DNA from: a bacterium
GTDB taxonomy: Bacteria; Krumholzibacteriota; Krumholzibacteriia; LZORAL124-64-63
Assembly (NCBI GenBank): GCA_016719645.1
Contig: JADJYS010000013.1
Span: forward strand, 1 to 62,876
DNA length: 62,876 nt
Direction: 5' to 3'
This document shows, piece after piece, positions 11,085-19,966 of the stretch; the stretch's first letter is position 1; every line of letters starts with the position of its first letter. A model generated the notes under the pieces. That model did not search any database. It was not told where the DNA came from and was given only the letters and a program-made list of their open reading frames with translations. The position numbers were made by a program, and so were the translations under genes.

Positions 11085-11437
11085 ATCCTCAACTCCCCCT
11101 GCCGGTCCGACGCCGTCACGACCGTGACAGGATCACAACGGATCGGCGCGTCGAGCGCGCGGTATGACGGGGCGATGTCAGTCGGTCGTACGGGATGTGC
11201 CCGGTTCAAAGAACAGATCGGCCCGGATGGACGTCACTTTAGCAAGTTCCTCGCCAGACTCCCTGGAGGTGGGGCTCGAGCCGCGCCATGGCAACTGCCG
11301 CGCAATTGGTTTCAATAACTGCTATCATTATATAGGAGTCGCCCCGAGGCGTCAAGCCGGGCGGGCGACCGTCGATTGGAACACGTCGACCCGGCCGAAC
11401 CACCCGGCTCCGGTCGCCCAGCTCAGGACGGAACCAC
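11085..11437. other. 353-base divergent intergenic region with a 14-base dyad
   Basis: No gene was seen. On the left a perfect dyad, GTCACGACCGTGAC, occupies 11115-11128, about 30 bases before the BY-kinase-like start on the minus strand; it could be an operator. On the right an AT-rich island holds the promoter of the gene at 11438. No clear promoter for the minus-strand gene was found. Confidence 0.5.
11306..11334 (+). promoter_or_regulatory. sigma70-like promoter for the secreted PPC-like protein
   Basis: TTGGTT-N17-TATATA inside the only AT-rich stretch of the region. The leader would be about 97 bases. Confidence 0.55.
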
Positions 11438-12406
11438 ATGCCCAGATTCGCTGTCCTCATCGCGGTCCTGGCGGCGACCGCCGCCGCCGCCCAGTCGCCG
11501 CAGGTCCGGACTCCCCGAGGAGCCGACCGCCCCGACCTCCCCCCCGCCCCCACCCTGCGCGCCGGCGACCCCGGCTGCGCCGGCGCCCCCGTCCTGGCCG
11601 TCGCCCCGGGCCTGGACACGGTGGTCACCGGCGACACCGCCGGCGGCGTCTCGGCGGTCGACGGCTACAGCTGCGTCGGCTGGACCGAGAGCGGCCCCGA
11701 GTCCGTGCTGCTGCTGGACGTGCCCGGCGCGGCGACCGTGCACCTGATCCTGGAAGCCGACGCCGACCTGGACCTGTTCCTGCTCTCGGGCTGCGACAGC
11801 GACCTCTGCGTGGCCCACCACACGCGCGAGTTCGTGGTCGAGCTCGCGGGGAGGCCGGAACCCTGGGTCGTGGTGGTCGACGGCTACCTGGGCGCCTCCG
11901 GCCCCTGGAGCCTGACGGTGCGGGCCTTCGCCGCGGGAGTGCCGCCCGAGGTCTGCGCGACCGCCGCGCCCCTGCCCTGCCGGACGGTGGCCGAGGAAGT
12001 CGAAGGCAGCCTCTACGGCCTGCCCAACCAGCTCTTCGCCGACGACTGCGCGGAGTACCTCGAGGCGGGCGGCGAGCAGTGGTACGCGGTCAGCCTGGCC
12101 GACAGCGCCCTGGCCACGCTCACGCTCGGCGACCAGTCCTTCGACGCCGCGCTGTGGCTCTTCGACGGCTGCGGGGAGGCGGCCGCCTGCGTCGCCTTCG
12201 CCGACGACGCCGTCTCGGGCTCGCAGGAGGTCCTGTCCTACCGCAACCTGACCGGAGTGCGCCGCACCTACTACCTGGCGGTGGACGCCGCCCAGCCTCC
12301 CCCGGGCGAGTTCGACGGCTACTACCTGCTGCGCTCGGTCTGCAGCGGCGGGATCGTCGCCAACGAGCCGGCGGCCTGGGGCACCATCAAGTCCTTCTAT
12401 CGCTGA
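11438..12406 (+). CDS. secreted protein with two PPC-like domains and a C-terminal WxxxKxxYR tail
   Basis: This 322-residue protein has a signal peptide (residues 1-19, ending AAAAQ). Two similar beta-rich modules follow. The first (about 50-165) has SVLLLDVPGAATVHLIL and LDLFLLSGC; the second (about 175-310) has EQWYAVSLADSALATLTL and ALWLFDGCG. Both resemble bacterial pre-peptidase C-terminal (PPC) domains. Regularly placed cysteines suggest periplasmic or extracellular disulphides. The last residues, AWGTIKSFYR, resemble the end of the secreted protein at 18575-19240. I recognise no enzyme domain. The gene stands alone behind its own promoter. Confidence 0.7.
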   Translation: MPRFAVLIAVLAATAAAAQSPQVRTPRGADRPDLPPAPTLRAGDPGCAGAPVLAVAPGLDTVVTGDTAGGVSAVDGYSCVGWTESGPESVLLLDVPGAATVHLILEADADLDLFLLSGCDSDLCVAHHTREFVVELAGRPEPWVVVVDGYLGASGPWSLTVRAFAAGVPPEVCATAAPLPCRTVAEEVEGSLYGLPNQLFADDCAEYLEAGGEQWYAVSLADSALATLTLGDQSFDAALWLFDGCGEAAACVAFADDAVSGSQEVLSYRNLTGVRRTYYLAVDAAQPPPGEFDGYYLLRSVCSGGIVANEPAAWGTIKSFYR

Positions 12407-12445
12407 GCGTTGCGGCCGGGGCCGGCGCGCCCCCCGTTTGCATTC

Positions 12446-12474
12446 TTGATCTAACGGACGGCTGCCGCTAGTCT
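12446..12474 (+). promoter_or_regulatory. sigma70-like promoter for the topoisomerase VI operon
   Basis: TTGATC-N17-TAGTCT, about 50 bases before the start of the topoisomerase VI B gene. It has the same TAG-type -10 as several other promoters here. Confidence 0.55.
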
Positions 12475-12522
12475 TGCCGGATCCGACGGACCGCCCCCTC
12501 CGGGAGACCAGGAAGGACCCCC

Positions 12523-14211
12523 ATGCCCGCTGCCGCGAAACCCTCCCGGCGTCCGCCCCGCGTCGCCGCCACCGCCCAGAGCATGGCCGACAAGCAGCGC
12601 GAGATCTCCATCAGCGAGTTCTTCACCAAGAACCGCCACCTGCTGGGCTTCGATTCGCCCGCCAAGGCGCTGATGACGACCATCAAGGAGGCCGTCGACA
12701 ACTCCCTGGACGCCTGCGAGGAGGCCGGCATCCTGCCCGAGGTGCTGGTCGAGATCCAGCCGGTCGGCAACGGCAAGCGCAACGGCGCCGAGGTCGAGAC
12801 GGTCCTGGAACTCGAGGCCGAGCCGGAGAAGCCGTCGCGCCGCAAGGGCGCCGTGGCCCCGGTCAAGGAGGAGCGCTACCGGGTCATCGTGGAGGACAAC
12901 GGGCCGGGCATCGTGCGCCAGCAGGTGCCGCGCATCTTCGGCAAGTTGTTGTACGGCTCGAAGTTCCACAGCCTGCGCCAGAGCCGCGGCCAGCAGGGCA
13001 TCGGCATCTCGGCCGCCGGCATGTACGGGCAGCTGACCACCGGCAAGCCGGTGGTCATCGTCAGCCGCACCGCCCAGCAGGACCGCGGCCACCGCTTCGA
13101 GCTGATGCTGGACATGAAGAAGAACGAGCCGGTCGTCCAGAAGGACGAGGAGTGCGACTGGGAGCGCCCCCACGGCACCCGCGTCGAGATCGAGCTGACG
13201 GGCTCCTACAAGCGCGGCCAGCACTCCGTCGACGTCTACCTGCAGCAGACCGCCGTGGCGAACCCGCACGTGCGGCTGATCTACCGCTCGCCGCGCGGCG
13301 ACGAGATGATCTACCCGCGGGCCGCCGCCGAGCTGCCCGTCGAGGCCCACGAGATCCAGCCCCACCCCTACGGCGTGGAGCTGGGCATGCTGCTGCGGAT
13401 GCTCAAGGAGACCAAGCAGCGCAACCTGTCGGGCTTCCTGCGCCACGAGTTCTGCCGGGTCGGCCCCAAGACCGCCGACCAGATCCTCGAGACCGCGGGC
13501 CTGCCTGCGACCAAGTCGCCGCGCCACACCGACCAGGACGAGGTCCAGCGGCTGATGGACGCCATCGCCGCCACCAAGATCCCCAGCCCGCCGACCGACT
13601 GCCTCTCGCCCATCGGCGAGCCGCTGGTCCTGGCCGGGCTGAAGCAGCGGCTCGACGCCGAGTTCACCACGGCCGTCACCCGCCCGCCGTCGGTCTACCG
13701 CGGCAACCCCTTCCAGGTGGAGGTCGGCCTGGCCTACGGCGGCGGCCTGCCCGCCGACGACCTGGCCCAGGTGCTGCGCTTCGCCAACCGCGTGCCGCTG
13801 CTCTACCAGGCCTCGGCCTGCGCCATCCACAAGGCCGTGCTGACCAACAACTGGCGCAGCTACGGCCTGCAGCAGTCCCGCGGCGCGCTGCCGTCGGGGC
13901 CGCTGGTGATCTTCGTGCACATGGCGTCGGTCTGGGTGCCGTTCACCTCCGAGAGCAAGGAGGCGGTGGCCCACTACCCGGAGATCGTCAAGGAGATCCG
14001 GCTGGCGCTGCAGGAGGCCGGCCGGCAGCTGCAGATCCACATCCGCCGCCGCGTGCGCGAGCGCGACGCGCTGAAGAAGCAGGGCTATATCCAGAAGTAC
14101 ATCCCCCACATCGGCGACGCGCTGCGCGACATGCTGCACCTGGACGAGAACGAGCGGACGGAGATCATCGCCACGCTCACCGACACCCTCGAGCGCAGCC
14201 GCAAGATCTGA
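12523..14211 (+). CDS. top6B: DNA topoisomerase VI subunit B
   Basis: This 562-residue GHKL ATPase subunit has an N-box (EAVDNSLDACEEAG, near 63-76), a G1 box (VEDNGPGI, near 125-132) and a G2 region (GSKFHSLRQSRGQQGIGIS, near 147-165). Transducer-domain sequence follows. It drives ATP-dependent strand passage with subunit A. The protein ends at the transducer C-terminus (ETLERSRKI), with no obvious C-terminal extension. AGGAAGGA precedes the ATG. Topoisomerase VI is typical of archaea and plants and is patchy in bacteria. Subunit A lies 1.55 kb downstream, separated by an M32 peptidase gene. Confidence 0.95.
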   Translation: MPAAAKPSRRPPRVAATAQSMADKQREISISEFFTKNRHLLGFDSPAKALMTTIKEAVDNSLDACEEAGILPEVLVEIQPVGNGKRNGAEVETVLELEAEPEKPSRRKGAVAPVKEERYRVIVEDNGPGIVRQQVPRIFGKLLYGSKFHSLRQSRGQQGIGISAAGMYGQLTTGKPVVIVSRTAQQDRGHRFELMLDMKKNEPVVQKDEECDWERPHGTRVEIELTGSYKRGQHSVDVYLQQTAVANPHVRLIYRSPRGDEMIYPRAAAELPVEAHEIQPHPYGVELGMLLRMLKETKQRNLSGFLRHEFCRVGPKTADQILETAGLPATKSPRHTDQDEVQRLMDAIAATKIPSPPTDCLSPIGEPLVLAGLKQRLDAEFTTAVTRPPSVYRGNPFQVEVGLAYGGGLPADDLAQVLRFANRVPLLYQASACAIHKAVLTNNWRSYGLQQSRGALPSGPLVIFVHMASVWVPFTSESKEAVAHYPEIVKEIRLALQEAGRQLQIHIRRRVRERDALKKQGYIQKYIPHIGDALRDMLHLDENERTEIIATLTDTLERSRKI

Positions 14212-14243
14212 CGGCGTCCGACGCCGCGACCACGGGAGCGACC

Positions 14244-15737
14244 ATGTCCGAAGCCTATGCCCGGTACCGCGAACGCATGTCGGAGATCCAGGCCCTGAAC
14301 TCGGCCCTGGCGCTGCTGTCCTGGGACCAGGAGACGCTGATGCCGCCGCGCGGCCTCGCCTCGCGCTCCACGACGCGCGCGGCGCTGGCCGGGCTGGTCC
14401 ACGACCGCGCCACCGACCCCGCCCTGGGCGCGCTGCTGGACGGCCTCGCCGGCGCCGGCCTGGACGCCGCCGCCGCCGCCAACGTGCGCGAGTCCCTGCG
14501 GGACTACCGGCGCGCCCTGCGCGTGCCGCGCGACCTGGTCACCGAGCTGGCCGAGACCACCGCGCTGGCGCAGCAGGCCTGGGCCGACGCGCGCGCCCGC
14601 AACGAGTGGCCCCGGTTCGCGCCGCTGCTGGGGCGCATCGTCGGCCTGAAGCGCCGCGAGGCCGAGGCCCTGGGCTACCGGGACGAGCCCTACGACGCGC
14701 TGCTGGACGAGTTCGAGCCGGGCGCCCGCGCCGCCGACCTGGCGCGGATCTTCGCCGAGGTGCGCACCGCGCTGGTGCCGCTGGTGGAGGCCGCCCGCCG
14801 CGACCCCGCCGACCGCGGCGAGGAGCTGCTGCGCGGCGGCCTGCCGGTCGCGGCCCAGGACGCCCTGGGGCGCGAGGTGCTGAAGGACCTCGGGTTCGAC
14901 CTCGCGGGCGGGCGGCTGGACCGGTCGGCCCACCCCTTCTCCACGCAGATCGCCCCGGGCGACGTGCGGCTGACGACCCACTACGACGTCGACGACCTGC
15001 AGAAGTCCCTCTACTCCACGATCCACGAGGCGGGCCACGGCATGTACGAGCAGGGCCTGCCCGCCGACCAGGTCGGGCTGCCCCTGGGCGAGGCCGTGAG
15101 CCTGGGCGTCCACGAGTCCCAGTCGCGGCTGTGGGAGAACCAGATCGGGCGCTCGCGCGCGTTCATGAGCTACCTGGCGCCGCTGCTGCGGCGCCACTTC
15201 CCGGAGCGCTTCGACGGCGTCGCGCCCGAGCAGCTCGACCGCGCCGTGAACGTGGTGCGCCCCTCGGCGATCCGCATCGAAGCCGACGAGGTGACCTACA
15301 CCCTGCACATCGTGCTGCGCATGGAGCTGGAGCGGGCCCTGCTGCGCGCGGAGATCGACGTCGCCGACCTGCCCTCGCTGTGGAACGAGCGGATGCTCGC
15401 GGACCTGGGCGTGGTCCCGGCCGACGACGCCGAGGGGGTCCTGCAGGACGTCCACTGGTCCTGCGGCCTGTTCGGCTACTTCCCGACCTACGCCCTGGGC
15501 AACCTCTACGCGGCCGAGCTGCACCTCGCGGCGCGGCGGGCCCTGCCCGGCCTGGACGACGACGTCGCCCGCGGCGACTTCCTGCCCCTGCTGGGCTGGC
15601 TGCGGGAGCACATCCACCGGCACGGCCGGGAGCTGGCGCCGCGGGAGCTGGTGCGCGCGGCCACGGGCCGCGACCCCGGCGCCGGGCCCTACCTCGACTA
15701 CCTGCGCGCCAAGTTCGGCGCGCTGTACGCCGTCTGA
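14244..15737 (+). CDS. M32 family carboxypeptidase (Taq type)
   Basis: This 497-residue protein has the M32 zinc site HEAGH (residues 261-265, in TIHEAGHGMYEQ). Family stretches include SWDQETLMPPRG near the N-terminus, the HESQSRLWEN motif near 292-301 and a late VHWSCGLFGYFPTYALGN. Length matches the family (about 500). These cytoplasmic enzymes remove C-terminal residues from peptides. It sits between the two topoisomerase VI genes, 32 bases after subunit B and 29 bases before subunit A. All three are therefore probably co-transcribed; no functional link to the topoisomerase is evident. The start is chosen for MSEAYARYRERM behind GGGAGCG. Confidence 0.95.
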   Translation: MSEAYARYRERMSEIQALNSALALLSWDQETLMPPRGLASRSTTRAALAGLVHDRATDPALGALLDGLAGAGLDAAAAANVRESLRDYRRALRVPRDLVTELAETTALAQQAWADARARNEWPRFAPLLGRIVGLKRREAEALGYRDEPYDALLDEFEPGARAADLARIFAEVRTALVPLVEAARRDPADRGEELLRGGLPVAAQDALGREVLKDLGFDLAGGRLDRSAHPFSTQIAPGDVRLTTHYDVDDLQKSLYSTIHEAGHGMYEQGLPADQVGLPLGEAVSLGVHESQSRLWENQIGRSRAFMSYLAPLLRRHFPERFDGVAPEQLDRAVNVVRPSAIRIEADEVTYTLHIVLRMELERALLRAEIDVADLPSLWNERMLADLGVVPADDAEGVLQDVHWSCGLFGYFPTYALGNLYAAELHLAARRALPGLDDDVARGDFLPLLGWLREHIHRHGRELAPRELVRAATGRDPGAGPYLDYLRAKFGALYAV

Positions 15738-15766
15738 CCCGCGCCGCGGGAGACTGGGAGCACGAC

Positions 15767-17017
15767 GTGTCCGAGAAGAAACCCGACCGCGAGCAGCCCG
15801 AGCTGGCCTTCGGCAGCGCCAAGCCGCCCCTGCCGCCGCCGGCCGCCCCGAAGGCCGTGCCGGGGGCCGCGGCGAAGAAGCCGGCGGCCGCCGCGCCGCG
15901 CCGCGCCGCGCGCCAGGCCGCCCGGCCGACCGGTGGCGAGCCCCTGCTGAAGCGCATCGCCAAGGAGGCGGGCGACGTCCGCACCAGCATCCTGAAGGGC
16001 CGCAAGCCGACGCTGCGCTTCCCGGTGCGCTCGCTGCAGAACGTGACCTACCAGCCCGGCGTGGGCTACTTCGAGCTGAAGGGCCGCGAGAAGGAGCGCA
16101 CCCTGACCGTCAGCACGGTCAAGACCTTCGCCCAGACGCTCAAGATGATGTCCCTGTCGCAGGAGCTGGTGCGCACCGACGACATCGCCACCAAGCGAGA
16201 GGCGTACTACGTCAGCAAGAACTGGGCGGAGGCGCGCTTCAAGGAGCAGCCCGAGTCCGACGCGGTCATGGAGGACGTCGAGGCCTTCTTCGGCGTCAAC
16301 CGCGAGCAGCTCGGCTTCGTGCCCGAGGAGAAGGGCGGCGACGTGGCGGGCCGGCTGGTCGTGATCGACCAGGACCGCGACACCGGCGAGACGCTGCGCA
16401 TCGACTGCACCCGCTTCGGCAGCGGGGCCTACTCGATCCCCATCTCGGTCGAGACCCTCGGCTTCGAGACCGACGCCGACTTCATCCTCTGCATCGAGAC
16501 CGCGGGCATGTTCCAGCGCCTGGTCAAGCACAACTACTGGAAGCAGGCCAACTGCGTCCTGGTCTCGCTGGGGGGCGTGCCCACGCGCGCCTGCCGCCGC
16601 TTCGTGCGCCGCCTGGCGGACGAGAAGAACATCCCGGTCTACGTCTTCGTCGACGGGGACCCCTACGGCTTCTCCAACATCTACCGCACGCTCAAGGTCG
16701 GCAGCGGCAACGCCGCCCACCTCAACGAGTTCTTCTGCGTGCCGCAGGCCCGGTTCCTGGGCATCACGCCCCAGGACATCATCGACTACGAGCTGCCCAC
16801 CCACCCCCTGAAGGACGTGGACATCAAGCGGGCCAAGGACGCCCTGAAGAACGACCCCTTCATCCTGCACCACAAACAGTGGCAGCTGGCCATGCACCAG
16901 ATGATCAAGATGGGCGTGCGCGCCGAGCAGCAGGCCCTGGCCAAGCACGGCCTCAACTACGTCATCGACGAGTACCTGCCCCGCAAGCTGGGCGACGTGA
17001 GGGCTTTCCTACCCTGA
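15767..17017 (+). CDS. top6A: DNA topoisomerase VI subunit A
   Basis: This 416-residue Spo11/Top6A protein starts at GTG 15767. Residues 1-60 are an alanine-, proline- and lysine-rich extension not needed by the family fold. The winged-helix active site is KREAYYVSKNW, with the catalytic tyrosine at 147 or 148. The Toprim domain shows CIETAGMF (metal-binding Glu) and VFVDGDPYGFSNIYRT (DxD). It cuts DNA, forming a tyrosyl-phosphate link, in complex with subunit B. The stop codon lies in the Shine-Dalgarno region of the next gene. Confidence 0.95.
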   Translation: MSEKKPDREQPELAFGSAKPPLPPPAAPKAVPGAAAKKPAAAAPRRAARQAARPTGGEPLLKRIAKEAGDVRTSILKGRKPTLRFPVRSLQNVTYQPGVGYFELKGREKERTLTVSTVKTFAQTLKMMSLSQELVRTDDIATKREAYYVSKNWAEARFKEQPESDAVMEDVEAFFGVNREQLGFVPEEKGGDVAGRLVVIDQDRDTGETLRIDCTRFGSGAYSIPISVETLGFETDADFILCIETAGMFQRLVKHNYWKQANCVLVSLGGVPTRACRRFVRRLADEKNIPVYVFVDGDPYGFSNIYRTLKVGSGNAAHLNEFFCVPQARFLGITPQDIIDYELPTHPLKDVDIKRAKDALKNDPFILHHKQWQLAMHQMIKMGVRAEQQALAKHGLNYVIDEYLPRKLGDVRAFLP

Positions 17018-17028
17018 GGAGACCGATC

Positions 17029-17841
17029 ATGAGACACCCGCACCGTGACACGGCGGCCATGCTGGCGCTGACCCTGGCCCTGCTGGCGGGCTGCGCCACC
17101 ACCGGCCCGCACGGCGAGCAGAGCCTGATCCTCATCGACACCCCCACCGAGATCCAGATGGGGCTGGAGACCGACGTCGGCATCCGCCGCGAGTACCCGG
17201 TCCACACCGGCGCCGCCCTGAACGCCTACGTCGCCGAGGTGGGCGCGCGCGTGGCCGCGCACAGCGAGCGCAAGGACGTCCAGTACACCTTCACGCTGCT
17301 CGAGAGCGACATCGTGAACGCCTTCGCCGCCCCCGGAGGGTACATCTACGTGACCACCGGGCTGCTGAAGGCCGCCCACGACGAGTCCGAGCTGGCCGGC
17401 GTGATGGCCCACGAGCTGGGCCACGTCATCGGCCGCCACTCCGTGCGCCAGATCCAGCAGACGATGGGCCTGCAGATGGCCGCCGAGCTGCTGCTGGGCG
17501 ACACCCAGAGCGCGGCCTGGCAGCAGGTGGCCGGCCTGGGCGCCGGCCTGTTCACGATGAAGAACAGCCGCGACCACGAGTTCCAGGCCGACCAGTTCGG
17601 CGTGAAGTACCTCGTCGCCGCCGGCTACGACCCCGAGGGCATCCTGCGCTTCTTCCAGACGCTGGTCGAGATGAGCGGGGAGGGCCCGACCGGCGCCGCC
17701 GGCTGGTTCAGCACCCACCCGGCGACCGAGGAGCGGATCGCGCGGGCCCGCACGGAGATCACGCTGTACGATCTCGGCGGTTCACCGCGCAACCGCTTCG
17801 AGGACCGCTTCCGGCAGGCGACCGCGCGGCTGCGCGGCTGA
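17029..17841 (+). CDS. M48-family lipoprotein metallopeptidase (LoiP/BepA-like)
   Basis: This 270-residue protein has a lipobox (LALLAGC) near residue 20 and a zinc site HELGH (128-132). The third ligand glutamate lies in HEFQADQFG, about 57 residues later. The FSTHPATEERIARA motif is typical of outer-membrane-associated M48 quality-control peptidases. It probably acts in the periplasm on misfolded envelope proteins. It starts 11 bases after top6A with TGAGGAGA as RBS, so it belongs to the same transcript. No TPR domain is present, unlike BepA. Confidence 0.9.
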   Translation: MRHPHRDTAAMLALTLALLAGCATTGPHGEQSLILIDTPTEIQMGLETDVGIRREYPVHTGAALNAYVAEVGARVAAHSERKDVQYTFTLLESDIVNAFAAPGGYIYVTTGLLKAAHDESELAGVMAHELGHVIGRHSVRQIQQTMGLQMAAELLLGDTQSAAWQQVAGLGAGLFTMKNSRDHEFQADQFGVKYLVAAGYDPEGILRFFQTLVEMSGEGPTGAAGWFSTHPATEERIARARTEITLYDLGGSPRNRFEDRFRQATARLRG

Positions 17842-17883
17842 CCGTCCCGACCGAACCCGACCACCCCGGCGAAAGGCCGTCGC

Positions 17884-18528
17884 GTGCGCAGCATCCTGGT
17901 CGTCGAACGCAAGCATCTGTTCCCGGGCCTGAGCCCGCAGGGGTTCCTGCCGCCGGGCAGCGTCGACCTCGGCGCCCTGCAGCCGCACCTGTTCTTCGCC
18001 GAGCGCGACTACATGGAGCGCAACTCCCACTTCAAGCAGATCATCCCCTACCTGGTGCTGCACCGCGGGACGGGCGCGGACGCCCGGGTCCTCTGCTACC
18101 AGCGCCGCAGCAAGCACACCGAGCGCCGCCTGGGCGGGCTGTGGTCGGTGGGCTTCGGCGGGCACATCGAGCCGCTGGACCGCGACGACCCGGCCATCGC
18201 CGCCCACGGCCTGCTGCTCGTGAGCGCGCTGCGGGAGCTGGTCGAGGAGACCGGCCTGCAGGTGGGCGCGTCCGCCCTGGCGCCCGTCGGGTTCATCAAT
18301 TCCGACGCGCAGGACGTGTCGAGCGTGCACTTCGGGGTGGTCTTCCGGATCGACCTGGACGGCGTGGCGGGCTCCGACGGGGAACTGCTGGCGACCGTCA
18401 GCGCCCAGGCCGAGCCGGCGCGGGCCCTGTGGCTGCCGGAGGCCGGGCTGCGCGGCATGGCCGCGCCGGGCGCCGCGCCCGACGGCGGTGATTTCGAGGA
18501 CTGGTCGCGGATCGTGATCAACGCGTGA
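17884..18528 (+). CDS. NUDIX-fold protein
   Basis: This 214-residue protein starts at GTG 17884. Its Nudix box reads GGHIEP, then an insertion of about 16 residues, then ALRELVEETGL; the catalytic helix REL-EE-G is intact. The first 50 residues (FLPPGSVDLGALQPHLFFAERDYME) precede the Nudix core. Proteins with such an N-terminal part are annotated as NUDIX hydrolases or phosphoesterases of unknown substrate. It follows the M48 gene after 42 bases. I cannot assign the substrate. Confidence 0.75.
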   Translation: MRSILVVERKHLFPGLSPQGFLPPGSVDLGALQPHLFFAERDYMERNSHFKQIIPYLVLHRGTGADARVLCYQRRSKHTERRLGGLWSVGFGGHIEPLDRDDPAIAAHGLLLVSALRELVEETGLQVGASALAPVGFINSDAQDVSSVHFGVVFRIDLDGVAGSDGELLATVSAQAEPARALWLPEAGLRGMAAPGAAPDGGDFEDWSRIVINA

Positions 18529-18574
18529 ACCGACGCGGTCGGCAACGGAAGCAGCTCATCCCCCGGGAGAACCC

Positions 18575-19240
18575 ATGAAACAGGCGATCCTGCTGGTTTG
18601 TCATCTGCTGGTCACCGCCACGGCGGCCACCGCCTCCGACTCCGTCACCATCCCCCCCCTGCAGAGCGGCGACGACGAGCGGGAGTTCGGGGCCGGCGCC
18701 TGCCCCCAGGAGACGAAGTTCACGGCCGGCACCGTCTCGGCGGCCCTGCACCTGAAGGTGGGCGGCGAGGCGGCGGGCTGCGACTCCGAATGGGCGACCA
18801 GCCTGGAGTTCGCCCTCGACGCCGTCCCGGCGCAGCAGCCGGTGGTCTCGGCCGTGCTGACGGTGCGCAAGACCGGCTACAGCGACGACTCCGAGGGCTT
18901 CCCCTACGTCGGCGTCTTCGCCTACCCGGCGACGGGCGCGCCGGTGACGGTCGGCCGCGACGACCTGACCCCCGACACGGTGCTGGACGTGGTGTTCCCG
19001 TCGTCGGCCAACGTCGACCTGAGCTTCGACGTCACGGCGGCGGTGCAGGACCTCGTCGACGCCGGCGCGGCGCGGGCGGGCTTCCTGCTCGCCGGCGTCT
19101 ACTCCGAAGTGGGCTACGAGGACTGGATCTCGGTCGGGGGAGCTGGCTACGCGGTCCCGCCGCGGCTGGTCGTGGTCTACGAGGGCACCGTCCCGACGAG
19201 CGCAGGCAGCTGGTCGTCCGTCAAGGCCGACTACCGCTGA
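18575..19240 (+). CDS. small secreted beta-rich protein with a C-terminal WxxxKxxYR tail
   Basis: This 221-residue protein has a signal peptide (about 1-20, ending ATAAT). The rest looks beta-rich: AVLTVRKTGYSDDSEGF, LSFDVTAAVQDLVDAG and PPRLVVVYEG recall DNRLRE-like surface domains. Two cysteines lie near residues 47 and 69. The last residues, GSWSSVKADYR, resemble the end of the protein at 11438-12406. It begins 46 bases after the NUDIX gene with an RBS-like GGGAG. Its last 10 bases overlap the convergent methyltransferase gene. No enzyme signature was recognised. Confidence 0.65.
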   Translation: MKQAILLVCHLLVTATAATASDSVTIPPLQSGDDEREFGAGACPQETKFTAGTVSAALHLKVGGEAAGCDSEWATSLEFALDAVPAQQPVVSAVLTVRKTGYSDDSEGFPYVGVFAYPATGAPVTVGRDDLTPDTVLDVVFPSSANVDLSFDVTAAVQDLVDAGAARAGFLLAGVYSEVGYEDWISVGGAGYAVPPRLVVVYEGTVPTSAGSWSSVKADYR

Positions 19241-19830
19241 CCGGCCGTCCCGACCAGCAGGTTCACCGCCGCCGGCCCGACGTGGCCGCGGCCTTCGCGC
19301 TGGACGACCTCCAGCCGCTCGGCCCGCTCCCAGGTCACGCCCGGGAATTCCCCGCGCACCTCGTCGAGATCCTGCAGCAGCTCGAGGTCCTGGGGCCCCC
19401 CGGTGCCGCGGCCCAGCTGCTCCTTGGCGAACGAGACCACGACGACCCGCCCGCCCGGCCGCAGCGCCGCGGCGGTCCGGGCGTGGAAGCGGGCGCGCTC
19501 GGCGGGCGCGGCGTGGAAGAAGCAGAGCACGGCCAGGTCGTAGGGGGCGTCGTCCCAGGCCGTCGCGCCGACGTCGCCCAGGAGGTAGGTCAGGGCCACG
19601 CCGCGCTCGGCGGCCAGGGCCAGGGCCTTGCGGCGGCCTTCGACCGAGGAGTCCACCGCGACGACCTCGTGGCCCAGGGCGGCGGCGTGGACGGCGTTGC
19701 GGCCCTCCCCCTCGGCCAGGAACAGGGCCCGGCCGGTCGGCAGGCCGGCGAGCGCATCGCGCACCAGCTCGTTGGGCTCGGTGCCGTAGAAGTAGCGGTC
19801 GGAGGCGTATCTTTCATCCCAGCGGTTCAT
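19231..19830 (-). CDS. class I SAM-dependent methyltransferase, TehB-like
   Basis: This 199-residue protein starts at the ATG giving MNRWDERYASDRYFYG, the usual start of this family; an ATG 9 bases upstream is an alternative. The SAM-binding motif I is LFLAEGEGRNAVHAAALG, with the acidic end of beta-2 in VVAVDSS. Motif III is around LRPGGRVVVVSFA. Family members include tellurite-resistance TehB and other small-molecule methyltransferases; the substrate cannot be read from sequence. No convincing RBS was seen. It converges on the secreted-protein gene. Confidence 0.8.
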   Translation of the reverse strand: MNRWDERYASDRYFYGTEPNELVRDALAGLPTGRALFLAEGEGRNAVHAAALGHEVVAVDSSVEGRRKALALAAERGVALTYLLGDVGATAWDDAPYDLAVLCFFHAAPAERARFHARTAAALRPGGRVVVVSFAKEQLGRGTGGPQDLELLQDLDEVRGEFPGVTWERAERLEVVQREGRGHVGPAAVNLLVGTAGQR

Positions 19831-19890
19831 GCAGGCCATGGTAGACTGCCCGGCCCCTCGCGGCCAGCCGCGACCTGTGATATTTTCACG

Positions 19891-19920
19891 TTGAAAGCGG
19901 GTTCTCGCCCCGTGTAGATT
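19891..19920 (+). promoter_or_regulatory. sigma70-like promoter for malate dehydrogenase
   Basis: TTGAAA-N18-TAGATT, about 47 bases before the ATG at 19967. Confidence 0.55.
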
Positions 19921-19966
19921 CGCGCACTGCAGACCCAACCGTCGTCAGACCCCGAGGAGAACGAGC

